From assembly GCF_028289705.1 (NCBI RefSeq), contig NZ_JANQOI010000020.1, positions 1-64,000 of the forward strand: a stretch of DNA of 64,000 nt. The letters are read 5' to 3'. Shown piece by piece: positions 55,260 through 63,535 of the stretch. Source of the stretch: Pelagibius sp. (GTDB lineage: Bacteria; Pseudomonadota; Alphaproteobacteria; Kiloniellales; Kiloniellaceae). The translations under genes were made by a program, and so were the position numbers. Numbering within the stretch: position 1 is the stretch's first letter; each line of letters opens with the position of its first letter. Below the pieces are notes generated by a model. The model searched no databases. It was not told where the DNA came from and saw nothing but the letters and a program-made list of their open reading frames with translations.

Positions 55260-56060
55260 TCATTCCTCACCCACCGCGTAGAAGTAAGGGTTTTCGAAGT
55301 CGGGCTTGCCGTAGTGCAGGGGCTCGTCCTCTAGGGTGTAGACCTGGCCGCCGGCGGCCAGCAGGACGGCGTGGCCGGCGGCGGTGTCCCACTCCATGGT
55401 GCGGCCGAACCGTGGATAGAGATCGGCACGGCCGGAGGCGACGAGGCAGAACTTCAGCGAACTGCCGGCGCTGACCTTTTCGGCCACCTTGTAACGGCTT
55501 AGGAAAGCTTCCAACTCGCCGCCGGAGCCGTGGCGGCGGCTGGCGACCACGACGGCGCCCTCTTCCGGAATCTTGCGGGCGCGGATGTCCATTACCGGCT
55601 GATCGGTGTTGGCGAAGACCGCCCGGCCGCTACCGCGGCTGCCGTCTTCGCGCTCGCCGCAGATGCCGGCCCAGGTCATCGCCATGGCCGGGGCGTGGAC
55701 CACGCCGGCCAGCGGCTCGCCGTCTTCGATGAGGGCGATGTTCACGGTGAACTCGCCGTTGCGGGAGATGAACTCCTTGGTGCCGTCCAGCGGATCGACC
55801 AGCCAGAAGCGGTTGCCGTCGATCACCGGCACCTCGCCCGCCGCCATGGCCTCTTCGGCGACCACTGGAATGTCCGGGGTCAGGGTGTTGAGGGCACCGA
55901 GAATGAAGGTCTCCGCCGCCTCGTCGGCCTCGGTGACCGGGGAGGCGTCGTCCTTCTGGCGGACTTCGACTTCTTCGCCCTCGACGTAGTAGGCGAGAAT
56001 GATCTTGCCGGCCCGCTCGGCGATCAGCTGCAGGGTGGCGAGGAAGTCGTCCTCGCTCAT
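55260..56060 (-). CDS. cysQ: 3'(2'),5'-bisphosphate nucleotidase CysQ (inositol monophosphatase family)
   Basis: 266 residues from ATG 56060, matching the family's beginning (SEDDFLATLQLIAERAGKIIL); a GTG at 56108 overlaps the upstream stop as GTGA and would add 16 residues. The metal-dependent phosphatase motifs are visible: DPLDGTKEF (metal and phosphate site) and GRTMEWDTAAGHAVLLAAGG (second site), with the EE(M) segment in VVAEEAMAA. It removes the 3' phosphate of pAp, a by-product of sulfate and PAPS metabolism, so it fits the sulfotransferase elsewhere in the window only loosely. It follows the molybdo-enzyme gene on the same strand. Confidence 0.93.
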   Translation of the reverse strand: MSEDDFLATLQLIAERAGKIILAYYVEGEEVEVRQKDDASPVTEADEAAETFILGALNTLTPDIPVVAEEAMAAGEVPVIDGNRFWLVDPLDGTKEFISRNGEFTVNIALIEDGEPLAGVVHAPAMAMTWAGICGEREDGSRGSGRAVFANTDQPVMDIRARKIPEEGAVVVASRRHGSGGELEAFLSRYKVAEKVSAGSSLKFCLVASGRADLYPRFGRTMEWDTAAGHAVLLAAGGQVYTLEDEPLHYGKPDFENPYFYAVGEE

Positions 56061-56104
56061 CTCCTCGGCCCCTTCGGCGAGGGCGCCGTTCTCCTTGCCG
56101 TCGC

Positions 56105-58447
56105 TCACTCCGCCGCCCTCTGCCGTTCGGCGCTCTGAATGGTCTGCCAGACCTTCAGCGGCGTCGCCGGCATGTCGATGTGGCGGATGCCCAGGGGCGA
56201 GAGCGCGTCGACCAGGGCATTGATGACCGCCGGGCAGGCACCGATGGCCCCGGCCTCGCCGGCGCCTTTCACGCCCATCTCGTTGGTCACGCAGGGCGTG
56301 TCCTCCAGCATGGTCAGTTCGATGGGTGGGATGTCGTCGGCCCGCGGCATGCAGTAATCCATGAAGGAGCCGGTGAGGAGCTGGCCCATCTCGTCGTAGA
56401 CCGTGTGTTCCAGCAGCGCCTGGCCGATGCCCTGGGCGGTGCCGCCGTGCACCTGACCGGCGGCCAGCAGCGGGTTCACCACGACCCCGAAGTCGTCCAT
56501 CACGACGTAACGCACAACGCGCACCACGCCGGTTTCCCGGTCCACCTCCAGCTCGCAGACGTGGCAGCCGTTGGGGAAGGTCTGGGGACCGGCGACGACG
56601 TGGTGCTGATCGTCGATGGGCTCCTGCATCTCCTCCGGCAGTGCGGTGTCGCCGTGGCTGGCCCGTGCCACCTCGGTGAGGCTGACGCGCTTGTCGGTGC
56701 CGGTGACGGTGAAGACGCCCTCGGCGAACTCGATGTCGGCCTCCGCGGCTTCCAGCAGATGGCCGGCCAGCTTGCGGGCCCGTTCGATCACCTTGTCGGC
56801 CGCGCCGTCGAGCGCCCGTCCGCCCATGAGCAGAGAGCGCGAGCCGCCTGTGCCGCCGCCCTGGGGCAGGTCCCAGGAATCGCCCTGGTGGATCTCGATC
56901 TGCGCCGGCTCCAGCCCCAGCTTGTCGGCGAGAAGCTGGGTGTAGGCCGTGAAGTGCCCCTGGCCGTTGGACTGGGTGCCGATCCACAGGGTGACGCCGC
57001 CGTCCTCGCGCAGCTTCAGGCGCGCGGTCTCCTCGCCGTTGGAGCCGCAGACCTCGCAATAGGTGGCAAGGCCCAGTCCCCGCAGCTTGCCGCGGGCCGC
57101 GGCCTCGGCGCGCCGGGCGGGAAAGCTCTCCCAGTCCGCCGCCGCCATGCCCCGGGCCATGATGCGCCCGAAGTCCCCGCTGTCGTAGATCGGGCCGAAG
57201 GCGGTGGTGAAGGGCAGGGCCTCGGGCGCGATGAAGTTGCGGCGGCGCAGTTCGTCGGGCGACAGGCCGAGGTCGCGGGCCGCGGCATCCATCAGCCGCT
57301 CGATCATATAGGCCGCTTCCGGCCGTCCGGCGCCGCGGTAGGCGTCCACCGGCACGGTGTTGGTGAAGACGCAGGTCACCTCGGCATAGCCGACGGGAAT
57401 GGTGTAGAGGCCGCTCAGCATCGGCCCGTAGCAGCCGGTGGGGATGAAGGGGCCGAAGTTGGAGAGATAGGCGCCCATGTTGGCGGTGGTGGTGACCCGG
57501 ATGCCGAGGGCGCGGGCCTCTTCGTCGACGGCCAGTTCCGCCAGGGTGACGTGGTCGCGGCCGTGGGAATCGCTGAGGAAGGCCTCGCTGCGGTCGGCAT
57601 TCCAGCGCACCGGCCGGCCGAGGCGCCGCGCCGCGAAGAGCACCAGAACGGTTTCCGGGTAGACGAAGATCTTCATGCCGAAGCTGCCGCCGACGTCCGG
57701 CGAGATCACGTGCATCTTCTCCTGCGGCACCTTGAAGATCTGCTTGGAAAGCTGCGGCACCAGACGGTGGGAGCCTTGGTTGCCGCTGTAGAGGGTGAAG
57801 GTCTCGCTGGCCGCGTCGTAGTCGCCGGTGGCGGCGCGCGGTTCCATGGGGTTTACCACCAGCCGGTTGTTGACGAACTCGAGCTGCACCACCCGGTGGG
57901 CCTTTTCGAAGGCTATATCAGTGCCGGCCTCGTCGCCGGTTTCCCAGACCACGGCGGTGTTGTTCGGCGCTTCCGGCCAGACCTGCGGTGCGCCGGGGGA
58001 CGTGGTGTCCCTGGTGGCGACCACCGCTGGCAGGTCGGCGTAGTCGACCATCACCAGCTCGCCGGCGTCGCGCGCCTGGGCCGGGGTCTCGGCCACCACG
58101 AAGACCACGGGATCGCCGACGTGGCGCACCCGCCCGCGGGCCAGTGCCGGGCGCGGCGGGGTGATGGTCCGGCCGCCGTTCTTGCCCGGCATGGGCGCCA
58201 GGCAGGGGATGTTTCCGACGCCGTCGGCTTCCAGGTCCTCGACGGTGAAGACGCCGAGCACCCCGGGGGAAGCCTTGGCCTCCTCCAGGTCGATGGAGCG
58301 GATTTCGGCATGCGCGTGGGGACTGCGCACCACGACGCCGTAGCTCTGCCGCTCCAGTTTGATGTCGTCACTGTACTGGCCCTGTCCGGTCAGGAAGCGC
58401 GCGTCTTCCACCCGGCGCAGGCCCTGGCCAACGCCAAATCGCCCCAT
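56105..58447 (-). CDS. xanthine dehydrogenase family molybdopterin-binding subunit (CoxL form II-like)
   Basis: 780 residues. The Mo-cofactor subunit begins with GRFGVGQGLRRVEDARFLTGQGQYSDDI and carries QGSHRLVPQLSKQIF, and A369-Y-R-G-A-G-R375, the motif that marks form II 'CoxL' proteins; form I CO dehydrogenases have the Cys-containing AYRCSFR instead. So it is a molybdenum hydroxylase of unproven substrate. The FAD (coxM) and 2Fe-2S (coxS) subunits, normally next to it, are not in the window; only cysQ follows. Confidence 0.9.
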   Translation of the reverse strand: MGRFGVGQGLRRVEDARFLTGQGQYSDDIKLERQSYGVVVRSPHAHAEIRSIDLEEAKASPGVLGVFTVEDLEADGVGNIPCLAPMPGKNGGRTITPPRPALARGRVRHVGDPVVFVVAETPAQARDAGELVMVDYADLPAVVATRDTTSPGAPQVWPEAPNNTAVVWETGDEAGTDIAFEKAHRVVQLEFVNNRLVVNPMEPRAATGDYDAASETFTLYSGNQGSHRLVPQLSKQIFKVPQEKMHVISPDVGGSFGMKIFVYPETVLVLFAARRLGRPVRWNADRSEAFLSDSHGRDHVTLAELAVDEEARALGIRVTTTANMGAYLSNFGPFIPTGCYGPMLSGLYTIPVGYAEVTCVFTNTVPVDAYRGAGRPEAAYMIERLMDAAARDLGLSPDELRRRNFIAPEALPFTTAFGPIYDSGDFGRIMARGMAAADWESFPARRAEAAARGKLRGLGLATYCEVCGSNGEETARLKLREDGGVTLWIGTQSNGQGHFTAYTQLLADKLGLEPAQIEIHQGDSWDLPQGGGTGGSRSLLMGGRALDGAADKVIERARKLAGHLLEAAEADIEFAEGVFTVTGTDKRVSLTEVARASHGDTALPEEMQEPIDDQHHVVAGPQTFPNGCHVCELEVDRETGVVRVVRYVVMDDFGVVVNPLLAAGQVHGGTAQGIGQALLEHTVYDEMGQLLTGSFMDYCMPRADDIPPIELTMLEDTPCVTNEMGVKGAGEAGAIGACPAVINALVDALSPLGIRHIDMPATPLKVWQTIQSAERQRAAE

Positions 58448-58633
58448 GGCTCAACAGTTCTCCGAGAAGGTCGTTTTGTGTGGATTGGCCTTGATGATAG
58501 TCGAGGGAACCGCCCGGCACCAAGGGGAAAGTCCCAATGTTTCCAGGACCAAGTGTTTCCAAGAGATGACAGGAGATTGTTCGTTGACCGCTGCGCTAAG
58601 CTCGCGCCAATGAACGCGGCAAGGAGCGGGGCG

Positions 58634-59080
58634 ATGGAACAGCGGCTGACGATGGTGACCCTGGGGGTTCGCGATCTGGCGCGGGCACGGGCCTTCTACG
58701 AGGAGGGGCTGGGCTGGACCCTGGGCGACGGGGTCGAGGGGCAGGTGGCCTTCTACGACCTGGGCGGCATGCTGCTGGGGCTCTACGGGCTGGAGGCTCT
58801 GGCGGAGGACGCGAAGACCGCGCTGGCCGAACTGAGCCCCGGCCGGAACTTCGGCGGCATGACCCTGGCCTACAACGTGCGCGACAAGGCGGCGGTGGAC
58901 GCCACCCTGAAGGAAGCCGAAGCCGCCGGCGCCACCCTGCTGAAGGCCGCCGAGGAGGTCTTCTGGGGCGGCTACTCCGGCTATTTCGCCGACCCCGACG
59001 GCCATCCCTGGGAGGTTGCCTTCAATCCCTTTTGGACGCTGAATGACGACGGCAGCGTCAGCCTGCCGAAGAAGGACTAG
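58634..59080 (+). CDS. VOC family protein (glyoxalase/bleomycin-resistance fold)
   Basis: 148 residues from ATG 58634, seven bases after AAGGAG; an in-frame ATG at 58610 has no ribosome site. Beta-alpha-beta-beta-beta modules: TMVTLGVRDLARARAFYEEGLGW, a central GGMTLAYNVRDKAAVDATLKEAEAAGATLLK and a final WGGYSGYFADPDGHPWEVAFNPFW. No clear full metal triad is seen, so the activity is open. It ends at the TAG that forms the beginning of the MITE-like element. Confidence 0.88.
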   Translation: MEQRLTMVTLGVRDLARARAFYEEGLGWTLGDGVEGQVAFYDLGGMLLGLYGLEALAEDAKTALAELSPGRNFGGMTLAYNVRDKAAVDATLKEAEAAGATLLKAAEEVFWGGYSGYFADPDGHPWEVAFNPFWTLNDDGSVSLPKKD

Positions 59081-59343
59081 AGCGTGATGAGTTCATATAG
59101 GATTGGTTTGACTGGGTTTCCGCGTCTGCTGGCAAGGCGCGGTCCACGCCGTGGACTGGATCGTCCACAAGAGGGCCGTAACGCCGTCAGCGGGCGCGAA
59201 AACCCGGCCTTCGGTGGGCCGGATCAGCCCATCGGCTGCGTTGCGGCGCTTGCCCGATGCACCACATCGCGCTACGCGCCGCGCCTGACCGAGTGGGCTG
59301 ATCCGGCCCATCAAACCAATCCCATATGAACTCATCACGCTCT
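59079..59343. mobile_element. MITE-like element with 33-bp terminal inverted repeats
   Basis: A 265-base element. The left end AGAGCGTGATGAGTTCATAT and the next 13 bases match the inverted right end with one mismatch over 33 bases. GGGCCGGATCAGCCC (near 59217-59231) and GGGCTGATCCGGCCC (near 59303-59317) form an inner inverted repeat. It shares the AGAGC/GCTCT ends of the composite hairpin elements. It overlaps the TAG stop of the VOC gene by two bases and lies between that gene and a gamma-glutamylcyclotransferase-like gene. No transposase is present. Confidence 0.88.
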
Positions 59344-59359
59344 CGGGTTGGAAGACAGT

Positions 59360-59842
59360 ATGAGCCTGGACTTGGGCGAAGGCCTGGGCGCGGTCCTTGC
59401 CAGGATCAACCGCGGCCGCCTGGGCCTGCCGCAGGACTGGAGTGCCGAGGCTCTGGCGGCGGCGGAAGAGGTCGTGGAGGGCCTCTTCGGGCCCGCGCAG
59501 CGGCTGGTGATCTACGGCACCCTGGCACCGGGCGAGGCCAGTCACGCGGAGATCGCCCATCTCGGCGGCCACTGGAGCGAGGCGCGGGTGCGCGGCAGCA
59601 TCCGGCGCATCGACCGCGGCACCCACAAGGGCCTCACCGCCATGCATCTCGATCCCGGGGCGGCGCCCCTGCCGGTGAAGCTTCTGGTCAGCCCCAGGCT
59701 GCCGGCAAACTGGCCGGCCCTCGACCGCTTCGAAGGGGAGGAGATGTTTCGCCTGCTGGTCCCGCTGGAGCCGGCCGGCGGCCCGCCCGGCGTCGCCAAC
59801 ATCTACACCCTGCGCCGCGCCATGCTCACGGCGCTGAGCTAG
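59360..59842 (+). CDS. gamma-glutamylcyclotransferase (GGCT/AIG2)-like protein
   Basis: 160 residues from ATG 59360 after GGAAG. The second half is a GGCT-like domain: VIYGTLAPGEASHAE (YGTL loop, residues 52-55), then WPALDRFEGEE (the acidic stretch that supplies the catalytic Glu, here E125 or nearby). The N-terminal 45 residues are extra. Usual activity is cyclising gamma-glutamyl peptides to 5-oxoproline. It converges with the FemAB-like gene, overlapping its 3' end by four bases. Confidence 0.8.
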   Translation: MSLDLGEGLGAVLARINRGRLGLPQDWSAEALAAAEEVVEGLFGPAQRLVIYGTLAPGEASHAEIAHLGGHWSEARVRGSIRRIDRGTHKGLTAMHLDPGAAPLPVKLLVSPRLPANWPALDRFEGEEMFRLLVPLEPAGGPPGVANIYTLRRAMLTALS

Positions 59843-61014
59843 CGCTCCGGGTCTCCGCAGTCTGCCTGTTTGAAGGGGCTGTGGTCGCCCAGGAGATCGA
59901 TCTGCTGTTCCATGGCCTCGCATTCCTGGTCCAGGAAGCGCGCCACGGCCTCGCGGAAGGCGGGGTCGCCGATCCAGTGGGCGCTGTAGGTGGCCATGGG
60001 CAGATAGCCGCGCTGGATCTTGTGTTCGCCCTGTGCGCCGGCCTCCACCCACTCCAGGCCGTGGCGGATGGCGTAGTCGATGGCCTGGTAGTAGCAGGTC
60101 TCGAAGTGCAGGAACTTGAAGCGGGCGAGGGCGCCCCAGTTGCGGCCGTAGAGGGTGTCGTCGCTGCGCAGGTTGAGCGCCCCCGCCACCAGCTCGCCCT
60201 CATAGTCCGCCACCATCAGCACCACGCGCTCCCCCAGGTCGCGGCCGATCCGATGGAAGAACTCCCGGGTCAGATAGGGCTGTCCCCACTTGCGGTCGGC
60301 GGTCGCCATGTAGAAGCGGAAAAACGCATCCCAGTGGCGCGTTTCGATCTCCGGGCCGGTGAGCGCGCGCAGGACGATGCCGCTTTCCGCCACCTTGCGC
60401 CGTTCCTTCTTGATGGCCTTGCGCTTGCGTGAGGCCAGGGAGGCGAGAAAGGCGTCGAAGTCGGGGTAGCCCTGGTTCTGCCAGTGGTATTGCACACCGA
60501 TGCGCTGCAGCAGGCCCAGATCGCCGAAGTGGTCGAACTGCGTCTTGGGCGGGAAGGTGATGTGCAGGGAGGAGACGCGGTGGCGGCGCGCCAGTTCGAT
60601 CATCGCCGCCGTCAGGCCGGTCATGATCTCCTCGCGCGGCGCCTCAGGATGGACCAGAAGCCGCGGGCCGGTGGCCGGCGTGAAGGGCACCGAACACTGC
60701 AGTTTCGGATAGTAGTGGCCGCCGGCGCGCTCGTAGGCGTCGGCCCAGTTCCAGTCGAACACGTACTCGCCGTAGGAATGGGACTTCAAGTAGAGCGGCA
60801 CGCAGCCCAGCAGGCCGCCGGCCGGGTTCGGGAGAACCAGATGCTGCGGATGCCAGCCGGTCTCCCCCGTTGCCGAGCCGCTTTCTTCCAGGGCGTTCAG
60901 GAAGGCGTGGCTGACGAAGGGGTTGCCGCCGGCGCAGGCGTCCCAGTCCGCCGCGGGCACCTCCGCGATGCGGCTGACCACCTGCACGGCTAGGGAGTCG
61001 TTTCCGTCCGGCAT
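59839..61014 (-). CDS. GNAT/FemAB-like acetyltransferase (DUF482 family)
   Basis: 391 residues from ATG 61014, favoured over an upstream ATG at 61086 as it begins the family domain. Tandem GNAT-like domains: ADWDACAGGNPFVSHAFLNALE, HSYGEYVFDWNWADAYERAGGHYYPKLQ, RKRKAIKKERRKVAESG and QGEHKIQRGYLP. This is the DUF482 family ('peptidogalycan biosynthesis protein'), which resembles FemABX aminoacyl transferases but is of unverified activity. It is a soluble cytosolic protein. Its upstream neighbour is divergent. Confidence 0.88.
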   Translation of the reverse strand: MPDGNDSLAVQVVSRIAEVPAADWDACAGGNPFVSHAFLNALEESGSATGETGWHPQHLVLPNPAGGLLGCVPLYLKSHSYGEYVFDWNWADAYERAGGHYYPKLQCSVPFTPATGPRLLVHPEAPREEIMTGLTAAMIELARRHRVSSLHITFPPKTQFDHFGDLGLLQRIGVQYHWQNQGYPDFDAFLASLASRKRKAIKKERRKVAESGIVLRALTGPEIETRHWDAFFRFYMATADRKWGQPYLTREFFHRIGRDLGERVVLMVADYEGELVAGALNLRSDDTLYGRNWGALARFKFLHFETCYYQAIDYAIRHGLEWVEAGAQGEHKIQRGYLPMATYSAHWIGDPAFREAVARFLDQECEAMEQQIDLLGDHSPFKQADCGDPER

Positions 61015-61170
61015 CGGTCCTTGCGTGAAAGAGGCGATGCCTAGGAGATGACACCTGTCCCGGGGTCTGGCAAGGGGCTCACGCAAGAATGATGCAGGAC
61101 TGCGGGCGCCAAAGAGACATTCGGGTCAAACGGTTCTAAATGGGCGGCAGATGATCTAGCTTGGTCTTCG

Positions 61171-61806
61171 ATGAAACGTTCCGGTCATTCAACCAGAGCG
61201 GCTGCCGGGCTGCTGACGCTGATGGCGCTGGTCTTCACTGCGCCCGCCGGCGCTGCCGCGGAGGATCCAGATCTCCTGCCGGCGCCCACGGCGTCCTACA
61301 CCGCCGACACCGTCGTTACCTACGGCGGTGACACCCTGGAGATGAAGACCTGGCACCGCGGCTCCTGGGAGCGTCAGGAATTCGCGGTGGACGATCTCAC
61401 CCAGATCACCATTCTGCGGCCGGACCGCAACCGGGCCTATGTCACCCTGCAGCAGAGCCGCCAGCTCTTCGAGATGCCTTACGCGGAAGCGGCCCTACTG
61501 CCCACCATCGGGACCCTGCGGACCTTGGAAACCCGCAAGCTCGCCGACACAGAAGTGGACGGCGAGCCGGTCGGCCATTTCCAGGTCGTCCAGGCGGAAC
61601 CGGGTGAGGCCGGTGGGGCGGAGGCGGACGGCGGCGCGCCGGTGATGCTCGATCTCTGGATAACCGCCGACGGCATCGTCATGCGGGCGGAGGGTGAAAT
61701 CCTGGTGGACGGCTACCGCGAGCCCTTGCAGCTTTCGCGCCGCAACCTGCGCCGCCAGGCACTAGACCCCGATCTCTTCGAACCCACCCTGGATCTTGAG
61801 CCTTAG
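61171..61806 (+). CDS. exported protein, LolA/DUF4412-like
   Basis: 211 residues. A signal peptide (STRAAAGLLTLMALVFTAPAGA) is followed by a beta-rich domain: TASYTADTVVTYGGDTLEMKTWHRGSWERQEF, ITILRPDRNRAYVTLQQSRQLFEMPYAEAAL and HFQVVQAEPGE, ending in a beta strand APVMLDLWITADGIVMRAEG. The shape resembles LolA/LolB-like half-barrels and DUF4412 proteins, envelope proteins with unknown ligand. It lies between divergent promoters and a REP-like repeat. Confidence 0.75.
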   Translation: MKRSGHSTRAAAGLLTLMALVFTAPAGAAAEDPDLLPAPTASYTADTVVTYGGDTLEMKTWHRGSWERQEFAVDDLTQITILRPDRNRAYVTLQQSRQLFEMPYAEAALLPTIGTLRTLETRKLADTEVDGEPVGHFQVVQAEPGEAGGAEADGGAPVMLDLWITADGIVMRAEGEILVDGYREPLQLSRRNLRRQALDPDLFEPTLDLEP

Positions 61807-61867
61807 AGCTTGAACGGAAATGATGACTGTCTTTCAAAGGGTTACTGCCATCTAGCCCTCCCCGACT

Positions 61868-61953
61868 GTCATTGCCGGACTTGATCCGGCAATCCATCGA
61901 GGTTCGGGTCTCGGTCTTTCCATGTACCCTCGGAACGAGCCCGAGGGTGACGA
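61868..61953. repeat. REP-like double-hairpin repeat, copy 2
   Basis: Same unit as 2307-2393 in the same orientation: TTGCCGGA...TCCGGCAA, CCATCGAGGTTCGGG linker and ACCCTCGG...CCGAGGGT, here with an ACGAG loop. It lies between the exported protein gene (plus) and the PuuA-like gene (minus), convergent. Confidence 0.9.
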
Positions 61954-62014
61954 TTTGGAAAGGGACGACGTTGGCAAACCAGTCAGATCACACCATTCAT
62001 TTCGGATCAGACGC

Positions 62015-63400
62015 TTAATCCGCCTGCAGGAACCAGTGGTATTCCAGCGGGCTGATCTGGGCCTCGAAACGGTCCTGTTCCATTTCCTTGCAGGCGCGGT
62101 AAGCGCGGACGTAGTCGGCCCCCAGATAGTCGCCGAGGGCGCAGTCGTCGGTGAGGATTTCCAACGCCCGGCGTGGACGGAAGGGCAGGCCGTCGTCGTA
62201 GGCGGCCGAGGCATTGCCTTCCCAAGGGTCGCCGGGATCGGCCTTGGTGGTGATGCCGTGATGGACACCCGCCAACAGGGTTGCCAGCGCCAGGTAGGGG
62301 TTGGCGTCAGCGCCGGCCACGCGGTGTTCGATGCGCCGGGCCGCGCCCTTGCCGGTGGGCACGCGCAGCGCCACCGAGCGGTTTTCGAACCCCCAGGAGC
62401 GCTGCGTCGGCACGAAGATGTCCGGCAGGAAGCGGCGGTAGGAATTCACGTTGGGCGCCAGGAAGGCCATGGCCTCGGGCAGCAGCTTGAGCGTTCCGGC
62501 GATGGCCTGGCGCAGGGTCTCGCTGGCCGGTGCCGCGCCTCCGTCGAAGACGTTGTTGCCGGCGGCGTCCAGCAGGCTGACGTGCATGTGCAGGCCGCTG
62601 CCGGCGCGCTCCAGGTAGGGCTTGGCCATGAAGCTCGCCTGGAAGCCGTGCTTCTGCGCGACGCCCTTGACGATGCGCTTGAACATGACGCAGTGGTCGG
62701 CGGCCAGCAGCGGGTCGACGATGTGCTGCAGGTTGATCTCGAACTGGCCGGCGGCGTATTCCGCGGTGATGGCGCCGGTCGGCACGTCCTGCTCCGCGCA
62801 GGCCTTGCTCATGTCGTCCAGCATGCCGGTGAAGGCGTCCAGGGTGCCCATGCCGTAAACCTGGGTGGCGCGGTCGCGGCGCCCGGTGATGGGCGAGCGT
62901 GGCGGCTTCGGCGCGCCGTCGGGATGCCGTTCCCGGTCGATCAGATAGAACTCCAGCTCGAAGGCGACCACCGGCTTGAGGTCGAGGGCCGAAAGGCGTT
63001 CCACCACCCGGGCCAGCACGTTGCGCGGCTCGTAGTAGAAGGGCTCGCCCGCCTCGGTCTCCAGGGTGATCATCACCTGGGCCAGCGGCCGCTCGGCCCA
63101 GGGCACCGGCTTCAGGCTGCCGGGGATGACCTTGACCAGACAGTCGGGATCGCCGTCGGAAAAGCCGTGGCCGTCCGGGTCATGGCTCTCGCCCTGGGTA
63201 TCCAGCAGGAAAATCGACCCCGGAATGGCAAAGCCGGAGCGCAGCACCTTGCCCATCTCGGCGACGGGATAGCGCTTGCCGCGCACCACGCCGGAGAGGT
63301 CGGCGAGAAGACAATCCAGCGCCACGGTATCGGGATGTCGGGCCAGGAATTCCGCCGCCTCGGCGGGCAGGTCACCGTCGGAGTCGCGCATAATGCTCAT
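62015..63400 (-). CDS. glutamine synthetase family protein (gamma-glutamylputrescine synthetase PuuA-like)
   Basis: 461 residues, usual length of type I-gamma GS. Metal and substrate residues: VVAFELEFYL (E-x-E), YAAGQFEINLQH, GSGLHMHVSLLDAAGNN and RRIEHRVAGADANPYLALA. The N-terminal domain begins with an acidic motif (DTVALDCLLADLSGVVRGKRYP), as in PuuA-type enzymes that ligate glutamate to polyamines or other amines; the classical adenylylation site is absent. A RidA gene lies 135 bases upstream on the same strand and could be co-transcribed. The amine substrate is not defined. Confidence 0.9.
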   Translation of the reverse strand: MSIMRDSDGDLPAEAAEFLARHPDTVALDCLLADLSGVVRGKRYPVAEMGKVLRSGFAIPGSIFLLDTQGESHDPDGHGFSDGDPDCLVKVIPGSLKPVPWAERPLAQVMITLETEAGEPFYYEPRNVLARVVERLSALDLKPVVAFELEFYLIDRERHPDGAPKPPRSPITGRRDRATQVYGMGTLDAFTGMLDDMSKACAEQDVPTGAITAEYAAGQFEINLQHIVDPLLAADHCVMFKRIVKGVAQKHGFQASFMAKPYLERAGSGLHMHVSLLDAAGNNVFDGGAAPASETLRQAIAGTLKLLPEAMAFLAPNVNSYRRFLPDIFVPTQRSWGFENRSVALRVPTGKGAARRIEHRVAGADANPYLALATLLAGVHHGITTKADPGDPWEGNASAAYDDGLPFRPRRALEILTDDCALGDYLGADYVRAYRACKEMEQDRFEAQISPLEYHWFLQAD

Positions 63401-63535
63401 TTGTCCCGCCGCCCGGGGGTCCGGTCAAGCTTCGAAGCGGTCAAGGGCGGCGTGAACCAAGTAAAACCCGGATCGAGCCCAGTCCGGACCAAGTATCGAT
63501 CAGGTCAATCTCCGCAGGGCCGGGGGTTGCACCGA

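Noticed and set aside
56109-57059. Extended N-terminus of CysQ
   Set aside because: The upstream frame is a shadow of the CoxL gene, Arg/Gly-rich with no homology pattern.
56180-58630. Long plus-strand open frame over the CoxL gene that continues into the VOC gene
   Set aside because: Only its end (from 58634) is a real gene; the rest is antisense of the molybdo-enzyme.
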